From Lachnospiraceae bacterium (lineage in GTDB: Bacteria; Bacillota; Clostridia; Lachnospirales; Lachnospiraceae), in the NCBI GenBank assembly GCA_017623295.1, contig JAGAPK010000031.1:1-37894 (forward strand): a stretch of DNA of 37,894 bases, given 5' to 3'. Below are positions 17,083-24,389 of this stretch, piece by piece; within the stretch, counting starts at the first letter, position 1; every line of letters begins with the position of its first letter. Below the pieces are notes generated by a model. That model had not been told where the DNA came from. It worked only from the letters and a program-made list of their open reading frames with translations, and searched no databases. The translations under genes and the position numbers were made by a program.

Positions 17083-17225
17083 TTCATAATTTGTTCACAT
17101 TTAATTTAAAGATTCTTCATTCAAGCAACATTCTTTAGACATTTCTTTTGCATATACTTATATCATAAGATAACAAAAGAGAAGAACACAAAGTAGACAG
17201 ATTAATTAATACTTTTTCATAATAA

Positions 17226-17278
17226 ATGCCAAGTAAATTATTTTACTTGGCATCCTCCCTTTTACAGGGTATTTTTTC
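17226..17278 (+). other. Gene-free stretch (17030-17350) with a perfect hairpin of unknown role
   Basis: Apart from the flanking terminators, this 320-base gap holds no credible ORF. It contains a perfect 12-pair hairpin, ATGCCAAGTAAA/TTTACTTGGCAT (17226-17237 with 17242-17253, loop TTAT). A small CCCT/AGGG stem (17257-17270) and six T ending at 17278 follow directly. This could be the 3' end of a small plus-strand RNA or a redundant terminator. A candidate promoter (TTGCAT, 17 bases, TAACAA) about 60 bases upstream is weak. Confidence 0.4.
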
Positions 17279-17306
17279 GATTTCAGGTTAATAGTTTCTT
17301 ACACAA

Positions 17307-17334
17307 AAAAGGCATCCCATGCAGGATGCCTTTT
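17307..17334 (-). terminator. Terminator of the aldolase gene
   Basis: An 11-pair stem AAAAGGCATCC/GGATGCCTTTT with loop CATGCA. It is followed by T on the minus strand, 17 bases after the aldolase stop. Confidence 0.85.
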
Positions 17335-17350
17335 ATATTGTTCATTATTC

Positions 17351-18214
17351 TTATGCTTTTCCAACAGATCCGAATAATTCCATTTTTTCTTTAACTTTAG
17401 CTTTGATAGCATCAAAACCAGGAGCAAGAAGTTTACGAGGATCGAATCCTTTACCTTCAAGGTCTTTACCAGCTTCGATGTATTTACGTGTAGCTTCTGC
17501 GAATGCTAACTGACATTCTGTGTTAACGTTGATCTTAGCAACACCAAGGGAGATTGCTTTTTTGATCATGTCATCCGGAATACCTGTACCACCGTGAAGA
17601 ACTAAAGGAAGATCTCCTGTTTTCTCCTGAACAGCTGCAAGTACGTCGAACTGTAAACCAGCCCAGTTTTCTGGATATTTACCATGAATGTTACCGATAC
17701 CAGCTGCTAAGAAATCTACACCAAGATCAGCGATAGATTTACATTCTGCAGGATCTGCACATTCACCCATACCTACAACACCATCTTCTTCACCACCGAT
17801 AGAACCAACTTCTGCTTCGATAGAGATTCCCTTAGCGTGAGCTGCTGCTACTAATTCTTTTGTTTTCTCAATGTTCTCTTCGATAGAGTAGTGAGAACCA
17901 TCAAACATGATGGAAGGGAAACCAGCTTCGATACATTTATAGCAGTGATCATAAGAACCGTGATCAAGGTGTACTGCTACAGGTACTGTAATGTTCTGGT
18001 CTTTGATTAAACCATTAACCATACCCATAACTACGTCATATCCGCCCATGTATTTACCAGCACCTTCGGATACACCAAGGATAACTGGGGAGTTGCACTC
18101 CTGAGCTGTGAGCAGGATAGCTTTTGTCCACTCAAGGTTGTTGATATTGAACTGGCCTACTGCATAATGACCAGCCACTGCTTTTTGAAGCATTTCTGTT
18201 GCTGAAACTAACAT
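17351..18214 (-). CDS. fba: Class II fructose-1,6-bisphosphate aldolase
   Basis: This zinc-dependent glycolytic and gluconeogenic enzyme cleaves fructose 1,6-bisphosphate into dihydroxyacetone phosphate and glyceraldehyde 3-phosphate. The 287 residues match the FbaA/GatY-type family. VPVAVHLDHGSYDHC carries the catalytic Asp and zinc-binding His. EAEVGSIGGEEDGVVG and AAGIGNIHGKYPEN carry further metal and phosphate ligands. LVLHGGTGIPDDMI and KINVNTECQ complete the phosphate site. Tagatose-bisphosphate aldolase is the main alternative, but a glycolytic role fits best. It is monocistronic, with a strong ribosome binding site (ATGGAGG) and its own terminator. Confidence 0.95.
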   Translation of the reverse strand: MLVSATEMLQKAVAGHYAVGQFNINNLEWTKAILLTAQECNSPVILGVSEGAGKYMGGYDVVMGMVNGLIKDQNITVPVAVHLDHGSYDHCYKCIEAGFPSIMFDGSHYSIEENIEKTKELVAAAHAKGISIEAEVGSIGGEEDGVVGMGECADPAECKSIADLGVDFLAAGIGNIHGKYPENWAGLQFDVLAAVQEKTGDLPLVLHGGTGIPDDMIKKAISLGVAKINVNTECQLAFAEATRKYIEAGKDLEGKGFDPRKLLAPGFDAIKAKVKEKMELFGSVGKA

Positions 18215-18250
18215 TTTATATTACCTCCATTAAAAAATTTATCATTCTTA

Positions 18251-18282
18251 GGCTGTACAAGCAGCCGTTTGATGTAATTATA
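18251..18282 (-). promoter_or_regulatory. Likely promoter and leader hairpin of fba
   Basis: On the minus strand a perfect TATAAT (18277-18282) lies about 65 bases before the fba ATG; the -35 is poor (TTTTCT at 17 bases). Just downstream, GGCTG/CAGCC (18251-18266) forms a small hairpin in the leader. Confidence 0.45.
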
Positions 18283-18320
18283 CCGCATTCCTTCTAAAAA
18301 GAAAACCATTAAAAGGAATT

Positions 18321-19229
18321 TTATTTTGTTTTTATCTCCGGTTTCGGAATTCTGATTTCCAAAGCCTGGTGCCTGTTCTCAACAATTGCTTTCTGATGTT
18401 CTCCACCAAATTCTCCATCCAAGGTCCACGCCACCGGCATATCCGACTCAATCGTAATATGAGAAGTCTTAAAACAATGAATTGCTTCCGAGTGAATATT
18501 TTTATCCACAAGCGCTGCCACGATGTTATTAAGTTCTATTGGATTTGTCGGTTTCCGAACCAGCATAACTTCAAACAAACCATCATTCAGTTCGACATTT
18601 TTTCCGGTGATTCCTTTAAATCCGCCTACTGAATTGGAATTGGTAATCATACCATACAGAAAATCTTCTTCCAGACAAACATCATCATAGGTCACTTTTA
18701 AATGATAGCTTTTAATGGAAGAAAGACTTTTGACACCTTCTATCAAATATGCAGTATGCCCCAAAATATTTTTTACATCCTGATTTGTTTCATAGGATAC
18801 ATTGGTAAATATTCCAAATGCCGCAATATAAACAAAACTATTATTATTGAAGGAACCAATATCACATGGGAAATTTTCTCCGTTAACCACAACATCTGCT
18901 GCCTTTTTCATACCACGCGGAATCCCAAGACTGTTTGCAAAGTCATTTGTACTTCCTGCTGGTACATATCCTATCGGAAGCTTTTCCTCACACTGCATCA
19001 TACCATTAACAACTTCATCCAGTGTGCCGTCGCCACCACTGCAAACAACAATATCATATCCTTTTCTGCGATCTCTGACAGCTTTTATAGCATCACCCGC
19101 TGCCTGTGTCGGATAAGCTGTAACCTCATAACCTGCTTTTACAAAAATATCTATGATATCCAACAGATTACTCCTGATTTGTGCTTTTCCTGCTCGTGGA
19201 TTATAAACAAAAAGCATATTTTTATCCAT
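18321..19229 (-). CDS. Diacylglycerol/lipid kinase family protein (YegS/BmrU type)
   Basis: A soluble or peripheral ATP-dependent lipid kinase of 302 residues. The nucleotide-binding loop CSGGDGTLDEVVNGM (GGDGT at residues 65-69) is followed by PIGYVPAGSTNDFANSLGIP. The C-terminal domain carries GGFKGITGKNVELNDG and the family motif WTLDGEFGGE. In Firmicutes, relatives phosphorylate diacylglycerol released during lipoteichoic acid synthesis, but relaxed members exist, so the substrate is inferred. The start at 19229 follows GGAGAG. It is separated from the HPr-like gene by a terminator, so it probably depends on read-through or its own promoter. Confidence 0.92.
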   Translation of the reverse strand: MDKNMLFVYNPRAGKAQIRSNLLDIIDIFVKAGYEVTAYPTQAAGDAIKAVRDRRKGYDIVVCSGGDGTLDEVVNGMMQCEEKLPIGYVPAGSTNDFANSLGIPRGMKKAADVVVNGENFPCDIGSFNNNSFVYIAAFGIFTNVSYETNQDVKNILGHTAYLIEGVKSLSSIKSYHLKVTYDDVCLEEDFLYGMITNSNSVGGFKGITGKNVELNDGLFEVMLVRKPTNPIELNNIVAALVDKNIHSEAIHCFKTSHITIESDMPVAWTLDGEFGGEHQKAIVENRHQALEIRIPKPEIKTK

Positions 19230-19243
19230 TGCACTCTCCTAAA

Positions 19244-19273
19244 AAAGAGATTTCCACGCATGGAAATCTCTTT
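19244..19273 (-). terminator. Terminator at the end of the hprK-glk-murB-rapZ-whiA-HPr operon
   Basis: A perfect 13-pair stem, AAAGAGATTTCCA with its complement, around a four-base loop. It is followed on the minus strand by more T and then directly by the ribosome binding site of the lipid kinase gene. Confidence 0.85.
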
Positions 19274-19287
19274 CATCTTCTGCCTTA

Positions 19288-19542
19288 CTATTTGCCGCCT
19301 AAAAAGTCTTCAATTCCAGCAACTGCTGCTGCCTCGTCGCTTCCGTCTGCTATGACAGTCACAGACTCACCGCTGTCAAGTCCAAGACTCATCATACCCA
19401 TAATGCTCTTAGCATTTACCTTTTTGTCTGCACACTCAATGTACACGCTACTATCATACTGGCTTGCCACCTGCACGAGCATAGCTACCGGTCTTGCTTC
19501 CAAACCGCCTTCCAACTTAATTTGGACAGATTTTTGAATCAT
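19288..19542 (-). CDS. HPr-like (Crh-type) protein with Glu15 instead of His15
   Basis: An HPr-fold protein of 84 residues. The classical PTS phosphorylation site GLHARP reads GLEARP here: residue 15 is Glu (codon 19498-19500). It therefore cannot accept phosphate from Enzyme I on His15. The regulatory site is intact, VNAKSIMGMMSLG with Ser at position 46, the residue phosphorylated by HprK. Bacillus Crh has Gln15 and Ser46 and lies in the same whiA-linked location, so this is most likely a Crh-like signalling protein for carbon catabolite control, not a sugar-transport phosphocarrier. It is 14 bases after whiA, the last gene of an operon that also contains hprK. Confidence 0.93.
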   Translation of the reverse strand: MIQKSVQIKLEGGLEARPVAMLVQVASQYDSSVYIECADKKVNAKSIMGMMSLGLDSGESVTVIADGSDEAAAVAGIEDFLGGK

Positions 19543-19556
19543 AATATTCTCCTCCT

Positions 19557-20435
19557 TTATAACCTCATATGATCAGCTATTTCACTTAGTTTTCTCAAAC
19601 GATGGTTCACTCCGGATTTCCCTACTGCCGGTTCCAAATACTCACCCAGCTCTTTCAGGGTAGCTTCCGGATATTCTAACCGGACCTCTGCCATTTGTCG
19701 CAGATTTGCCGGTAAATTTTCAAAGCCGTAACGCTCTTTTACCAAAAGAATATCTTCAATCTGTTTCGAGGCTGCATTTACTGTTTTGGTAATATTAGCC
19801 GCCTCACAATTCACACGTCTGTTAATGGAATTACGCATTTCTTTTACAATGCGGAGATTTTCCAGATTCATTAAGGATACATGGGCACCCATAACATTGA
19901 GCAAATCAACAAGCCCTGCTCCTTCTTTCAAATAAACTACATAATATTTCTTACGTTTAATAATCTTAGCTTCTATCTGAAATTCCTGAATAATACTCTG
20001 TAACTGTTCTGCCTGTTCTGATTCATTACAGACAAATTCCAGATGATAACTTTTCTCCGGGTCACTCATGGAACCGATACATAGAAAAGCTCCTCTTATA
20101 AAAGCTCTTGCACAACAACTATTCTTCACCAAAAGAGAATTCACCGGCTTATCCAGAGAAATTATTTCGCCTGTTTCATCATACAAGTGCAATCCCTGAA
20201 GAACCTTCTCTTCATCCTCTTGTGACATAACATTATTTATATTATATGTTTTTTGCAATAATGTAAAGCACTTTCTGGAAACGGATTCGTTTTCTATTTC
20301 TAATGCCAGATGTTTTCCGTCTTCCGAAAGCCGTCCGCCAAAGTGAATCAATGCGGCTAATTCTGCTAATTGGCAATGTCTTGCCGGACTGATATATGTT
20401 GCCAATTCTTCTTTTACTGTTCTGGAAAAAGACAT
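19557..20435 (-). CDS. whiA: DNA-binding protein WhiA
   Basis: WhiA combines a LAGLIDADG-homing-endonuclease-like fold without nuclease activity with a C-terminal helix-turn-helix. In Firmicutes it affects cell division and chromosome segregation. The 292 residues are slightly shorter than many homologues. The N-terminus MSFSRTVKEELATY and CQLAELAALIHFGG are characteristic. RGAFLCIGSMSDPEKSYHLE is the central signature. The C-terminal VNCEAANITKTVNAASKQ and SGVNHRLRKLSEIA form the HTH region. It starts two bases after the rapZ stop, a tight coupling conserved across Firmicutes. Confidence 0.96.
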   Translation of the reverse strand: MSFSRTVKEELATYISPARHCQLAELAALIHFGGRLSEDGKHLALEIENESVSRKCFTLLQKTYNINNVMSQEDEEKVLQGLHLYDETGEIISLDKPVNSLLVKNSCCARAFIRGAFLCIGSMSDPEKSYHLEFVCNESEQAEQLQSIIQEFQIEAKIIKRKKYYVVYLKEGAGLVDLLNVMGAHVSLMNLENLRIVKEMRNSINRRVNCEAANITKTVNAASKQIEDILLVKERYGFENLPANLRQMAEVRLEYPEATLKELGEYLEPAVGKSGVNHRLRKLSEIADHMRL

Positions 20436-20437
20436 AC

Positions 20438-21301
20438 CTATACTCCCTTTTTCACATCCCGGTGATACAGCTTAATACCATAATTTCCATGATCTTTCAT
20501 ACGCGCATACAATTCATTTGCAAGCGTCACACTACGGTGCTGTCCACCGGTACAACCAATTCCCACTACCAACTGATATTTTCCTTCTTTAATATAATTA
20601 GGAATCAGGAAGTCTAACATATCTACCAGCTTGTCCATGAAATCTGAGGCCTCGTGAAAACTCATAACGTAATCCTGAACTTCTTTATCATTACCAGTTT
20701 TATGCTTTAATTCATCAATATAGAACGGATTCGGCAAAAAACGAACATCAAATACCAAATCAGCATCTGTCGGAATACCATTCTTGAATCCAAAGGAAAG
20801 AACCGTTACCATCAAAGAATTGTATTCTTCGTTCTGAATAAAGATACGGTCCAATTCTTCTTTCAGCTCTCTTGTCAAAAGATTGGATGTATCGATGACA
20901 TAGTCTGCTTTCTTCTGAATATCATGCAAAATCTTTCTTTCGCACGCCACACCTTCCTCAATTCTGCCATCCTGAGAAAGTGGGTGCAATCTTCTTGTTT
21001 CCTTATAGCGTTTTACTAATACTGAGTCACTTGCATCCATAAAAAGAATTTCAAAAGAATAGCCTTCTTTACGCAATTTTTCCAGTGTTTTCTGAACATC
21101 GCCAAATGACTGGTCAGCACGTACATCTAAGCCTAATGCTACTTTTGTAATTTCACTGTCCGGGGTTGCAATCAGTTCCACAAATTTTTCTATTAAAGGC
21201 ACCGGAAGATTATCAACACAATAAAATCCTAAATCCTCTAACATTTTCAATGCTGTACTTTTACCACCGCCGCTCATGCCGGTCACAACAACAAATCTCA
21301 T
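20438..21301 (-). CDS. rapZ: RNase adapter / nucleotide-binding protein RapZ (YvcJ)
   Basis: A P-loop ATP/GTP-binding protein of 287 residues. Walker A is GMSGGGKST (residues 8-16), followed by LEDLGFYCVDNLPVPL, LGLDVRAD and FLPNPFYIDELKHKTGND. The C-terminal domain carries GCTGGQHRSVTLANEL. In E. coli RapZ directs RNase E to the GlmZ small RNA and so tunes glucosamine-6-phosphate supply. In Firmicutes the role is less clear (YvcJ affects competence), so the name follows family and synteny. It lies between murB (53 bases) and whiA (two bases). Confidence 0.96.
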   Translation of the reverse strand: MRFVVVTGMSGGGKSTALKMLEDLGFYCVDNLPVPLIEKFVELIATPDSEITKVALGLDVRADQSFGDVQKTLEKLRKEGYSFEILFMDASDSVLVKRYKETRRLHPLSQDGRIEEGVACERKILHDIQKKADYVIDTSNLLTRELKEELDRIFIQNEEYNSLMVTVLSFGFKNGIPTDADLVFDVRFLPNPFYIDELKHKTGNDKEVQDYVMSFHEASDFMDKLVDMLDFLIPNYIKEGKYQLVVGIGCTGGQHRSVTLANELYARMKDHGNYGIKLYHRDVKKGV

Positions 21302-21354
21302 CTGTTTTACCCTCTTGCAATCATCCGTTTTTAATCTTCTTCTAACGTTTTATC

Positions 21355-22341
21355 TTAAAATTCTCCCAGAAAAATAACTTCCGGTTCTAAGGTAACGTGA
21401 AAGCGTTCTTTTACTTTCATCTGCACTTCTTCAATTACTTCTTTAATATCTGCTGCTGTCGCCTTACCTGTATTCACAATAAAGCCACAGTGCTTCTCCG
21501 AAACCTGTGCTCCACCAATACGAAAGCCTCTCATATTTGCTTCCATAATCAGTTTTCCTGCAAAATGCCCTTCCGGACGTTTGAAGGTACTTCCCGCACT
21601 CGGATAATTTAATGGCTGTTTGCTCCGCCTTTGTTCTGCCAAATCATCCATTTTGGCCTGAATAGCTTCTTTATCTCCCGGCTGCAGCTTTAAAACCACT
21701 TCCAGCACTACAAATGGCCGGTTCTTGATAATACTGGTACGATAACCGAATTCCATCGTATCATTATCCAGAACCATAATTTCGCCTTCATTGTTCATTA
21801 CTTTAACAGACTCTACAATCTGCTTCATTTCACCATCATAAGCACCTGCATTCATTACAATAGCACCGCCTATGCTGCCAGGTATTCCTGCTGCAAATTC
21901 CATACCGGTCAAACCGGCATCTCTGGCTGCCGCTGCTGTCTGGGACAGCAAAGCTCCTGCCTGCACATGGATATGATTTTCTTCTACGGTAATCTGATTC
22001 ATACCGTCTCCCAGTTTCAGCACAATCCCCCGATAACCCTTATCACCTACCAAGAGATTACTACCATTTCCCAGCACAAAATAATCCTGCTCAATTTTCA
22101 GAAAGAAAGGAATCAGCTTCAAAAGCTCTTCTTCCTTCTCAATCAAAATCATACAATCTGCTTCTCCGCCTACTCTAAATGTCGTATGATTGCTCATAGG
22201 TTCATCAAAAAGCAATCTTTCTCTTGGTACAATATTTTTAATATAATCATACATTTCTGTGTTCAAGCTCACTTTTCGCACCTTCACATTTCTCTTACAA
22301 GGAGTCTGTACTCCCTCAGACTCCATTGCGTTTACTTTCAT
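21355..22341 (-). CDS. murB: UDP-N-acetylmuramate dehydrogenase (UDP-N-acetylenolpyruvoylglucosamine reductase)
   Basis: A flavoenzyme using NADPH to reduce UDP-GlcNAc-enolpyruvate to UDP-MurNAc, the second committed step of peptidoglycan precursor synthesis. It is a 328-residue type II MurB. The FAD domain contains NHTTFRVGGEAD and FVLGNGSNLLVGD. MEFAAGIPGSIGGAIVMNAGAY follows in two halves. The catalytic Ser is in NYPSAGSTFKRP, and a terminal Glu is in EPEVIFLGEF. About 30 residues before MYDYIKNI are atypical. The upstream ATG is kept because GGAG lies five bases before it, while the internal Met lacks a ribosome binding site. It is 15 bases after the glucokinase stop. Confidence 0.95.
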   Translation of the reverse strand: MKVNAMESEGVQTPCKRNVKVRKVSLNTEMYDYIKNIVPRERLLFDEPMSNHTTFRVGGEADCMILIEKEEELLKLIPFFLKIEQDYFVLGNGSNLLVGDKGYRGIVLKLGDGMNQITVEENHIHVQAGALLSQTAAAARDAGLTGMEFAAGIPGSIGGAIVMNAGAYDGEMKQIVESVKVMNNEGEIMVLDNDTMEFGYRTSIIKNRPFVVLEVVLKLQPGDKEAIQAKMDDLAEQRRSKQPLNYPSAGSTFKRPEGHFAGKLIMEANMRGFRIGGAQVSEKHCGFIVNTGKATAADIKEVIEEVQMKVKERFHVTLEPEVIFLGEF

Positions 22342-22356
22342 TATACTCCAAAAAAA

Positions 22357-23307
22357 TTAATCTAATACCATTTTCGCTGCACCGTAAATACCAGCATCAT
22401 TTCCTAATGTAGCTAATGCAAAAGCAGTATCTTTACATGCATGGAATACGGTTGCTTCAAATGTCGGTTTAATATAATCAAATAAAACTTCACCGGCTTT
22501 GGAAACACCGCCACCAATAACGAAAATTTCCGGATTGATTACACCGGCAATAATGCCAAGACCTTTTCCAAGATATTCACCGAACTGTTTTGCTACTTCA
22601 ATTGCTAATTCATCGCCAGCTTTTACAGCATCAAAAACAGTTTTGGCAGATACTTCGCCATTTCTTAAAACGCTGTCCTTATCGCTTGCTTTCAAAGTTC
22701 TGTTAGCCAGTCTTGTAATACCGGTTGCAGAAGCATATTCTTCCAGACATCCACAATTACCGCAGCCACATTTTTCTGTTTCGTTATCTTCTACATGAAT
22801 GTGTCCGATTTCACCGCCGGCACCTGTTGCACCGGTCATAATTTTACCATTGATGATAATACCACCACCAACACCGGTTCCTAATGTTACGGCTACCAGA
22901 TTCTTATGTCCTTGTCCGCCGCCTTTCCACATTTCACCAAGTGCTGCTACATTTGCATCATTACCACCTTCTACACGCATACCACCAAGAAGCGCTGTCA
23001 ATTCTTTCTTCAAATCAAACTGATTCCATCCAAGATTAACTGCTTTGTGCACGATTCCATCTCCGTCAACCGGCCCCGGAACACCAACACCAACACCTGC
23101 AACATCATTTTTCACAATATTTTTTTCTGTCATTTTAGCTTCAATGCTTGCTGCAATATCCGGTAAAATCTTTTCGCCACCATTTTCGGTTCTTGTTGGA
23201 ATCTCCCACTTATCCAAAACATTTCCGTTAATATCAAATAATCCTAATTTTACAGTTGTACCACCTACATCTACTCCAAATACATAATTTGCCATGTTAT
23301 ACGCCAT
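22357..23307 (-). CDS. glk: ROK-family glucokinase
   Basis: Phosphorylates intracellular glucose with ATP. At 316 residues it carries YVFGVDVGGTTVKLGLFD, the phosphate loop. The sugar-binding EGGNDANVAALGE, LGTGVGGGIIING and GEIGHIHV follow, then the ROK zinc motif CGCGNCGCLEEYAS, and a C-terminal VIGGGVSKAG. The start could be 23307 or the Met four codons later (23295). AAGGAAGG lies upstream of both, so this is unresolved. It sits between hprK (38 bases) and murB (15 bases), placing glucose phosphorylation in the operon that carries the HprK/HPr-type sensor. Confidence 0.94.
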   Translation of the reverse strand: MAYNMANYVFGVDVGGTTVKLGLFDINGNVLDKWEIPTRTENGGEKILPDIAASIEAKMTEKNIVKNDVAGVGVGVPGPVDGDGIVHKAVNLGWNQFDLKKELTALLGGMRVEGGNDANVAALGEMWKGGGQGHKNLVAVTLGTGVGGGIIINGKIMTGATGAGGEIGHIHVEDNETEKCGCGNCGCLEEYASATGITRLANRTLKASDKDSVLRNGEVSAKTVFDAVKAGDELAIEVAKQFGEYLGKGLGIIAGVINPEIFVIGGGVSKAGEVLFDYIKPTFEATVFHACKDTAFALATLGNDAGIYGAAKMVLD

Positions 23308-23345
23308 TCCTTCCTTTTATTATTTACCAATATTATTTGTCATTA

Positions 23346-24284
23346 TTATTCTTCATCATCTCTTTTTTGAGCAAGAGAATTCTGTACTCGTTTATACAGT
23401 TCCTGTGCAGCATTATAGCCCATCTTCTTCTGACGATGATTAACAGCAGCTGTTTCACAAATAACCGCCAGATTACGTCCCGGTCTGATTGGAATATTAT
23501 GACATACTACCTTATTGCCAAGATATTCTGTATATTCCTCTTCCAGACCAAGTCTGTCGTACTCTTTATCTTTATCCCAATCCTCCAGACGAATTACCAA
23601 ATCAATAGACTGAGTATCTTTTACGCTGGATGCACCGAAAAGCGCTTTAATATCCACAATACCAATACCACGAAGTTCAATAAAGTGTTTCGTAATATCA
23701 GGTGCAGAACCAATCAGAGTATCATCACTGACTCTGCGAAGTTCTACTACGTCATCTGTTACAAGACGATGTCCTCTTTTTACAAGTTCCAAAGCTGCTT
23801 CGGATTTACCGATTCCACTTTCACCGGTAATCAGAACACCTTCACCATAAACATCTACCAATACCCCGTGAACGGAAATACAAGGTGCCAGTTTTACATT
23901 CAGCCAACGAATCACTTCTGCCATACATGCGGAGGTTGCCTTTTTACTCATCAAAAGCGGTACTCCATGTTTAATGGCAATTTCTTTAAATAATTCGTCC
24001 GGATATAACTCTCTACAAAAAACAATACCCGGAATCGGATTGTTTAACAGCTTCTCATAAATCTGTGTTCTGACATCTTCTTCCAGATTCGTCATGTAAG
24101 AATACTCCACAAATCCAATAATCTGTAAACGAGTCGCCTCAAAATGTTCAAAATACCCTGCCAGCTGTAATGCCGGTCTGTTAATATCAGGCTGTGTTAC
24201 CTTAATTTTAGAAATATCAATTTCCGGGGTGAGATTTTCCCACTTCATTTTATCAATTACTTTTGTTAAACTGATACTTGCCAT
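23346..24284 (-). CDS. hprK: HPr kinase/phosphorylase
   Basis: A bifunctional homohexameric enzyme that phosphorylates Ser46 of HPr/Crh with ATP when fructose 1,6-bisphosphate is high and reverses this with phosphate. It is 312 residues long. The Walker A motif GESGIGKSEAALELV is near residue 155. The family signatures RHGVPLLMSKKATS-like region (KHGVPLLMSKKATSA here), LVTDDVVEL and the HPrK signature IELRGIGIVDIKALFG follow. The gene has its own promoter at 24334-24362 and heads the run hprK-glk-murB-rapZ-whiA-HPr-like. The likely local substrate is the Glu15/Ser46 protein at the other end of the operon. Confidence 0.97.
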   Translation of the reverse strand: MASISLTKVIDKMKWENLTPEIDISKIKVTQPDINRPALQLAGYFEHFEATRLQIIGFVEYSYMTNLEEDVRTQIYEKLLNNPIPGIVFCRELYPDELFKEIAIKHGVPLLMSKKATSACMAEVIRWLNVKLAPCISVHGVLVDVYGEGVLITGESGIGKSEAALELVKRGHRLVTDDVVELRRVSDDTLIGSAPDITKHFIELRGIGIVDIKALFGASSVKDTQSIDLVIRLEDWDKDKEYDRLGLEEEYTEYLGNKVVCHNIPIRPGRNLAVICETAAVNHRQKKMGYNAAQELYKRVQNSLAQKRDDEE

Positions 24285-24333
24285 AACCCTTCTCCTTCAT
24301 CTGTATGGTTTTTGCTATGTTCCCAGCGGTCTT

Positions 24334-24362
24334 ATTGTAGCACAATCCCTCTGTAATAGCAA
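24334..24362 (-). promoter_or_regulatory. Promoter of the hprK operon
   Basis: -35 TTGCTA (24357-24362), 17-base spacer, -10 TACAAT (24334-24339) with the extended TG one base upstream, on the minus strand between uvrC and hprK. Confidence 0.65.
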
Positions 24363-24389
24363 TAAATGCCAGCTCTACGAATCCTATTT

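Noticed and set aside
18702-19355. 217-codon plus-strand ORF
   Set aside because: Antisense to the lipid kinase gene; composition is rich in Cys, Ile and Asn, there is no recognisable motif and no ribosome binding site. It is a shadow of the real gene.
23256-23993. 245-codon plus-strand ORF
   Set aside because: Antisense to hprK; hydrophobic and Cys/Asn-rich translation without family features, as expected for a shadow frame.
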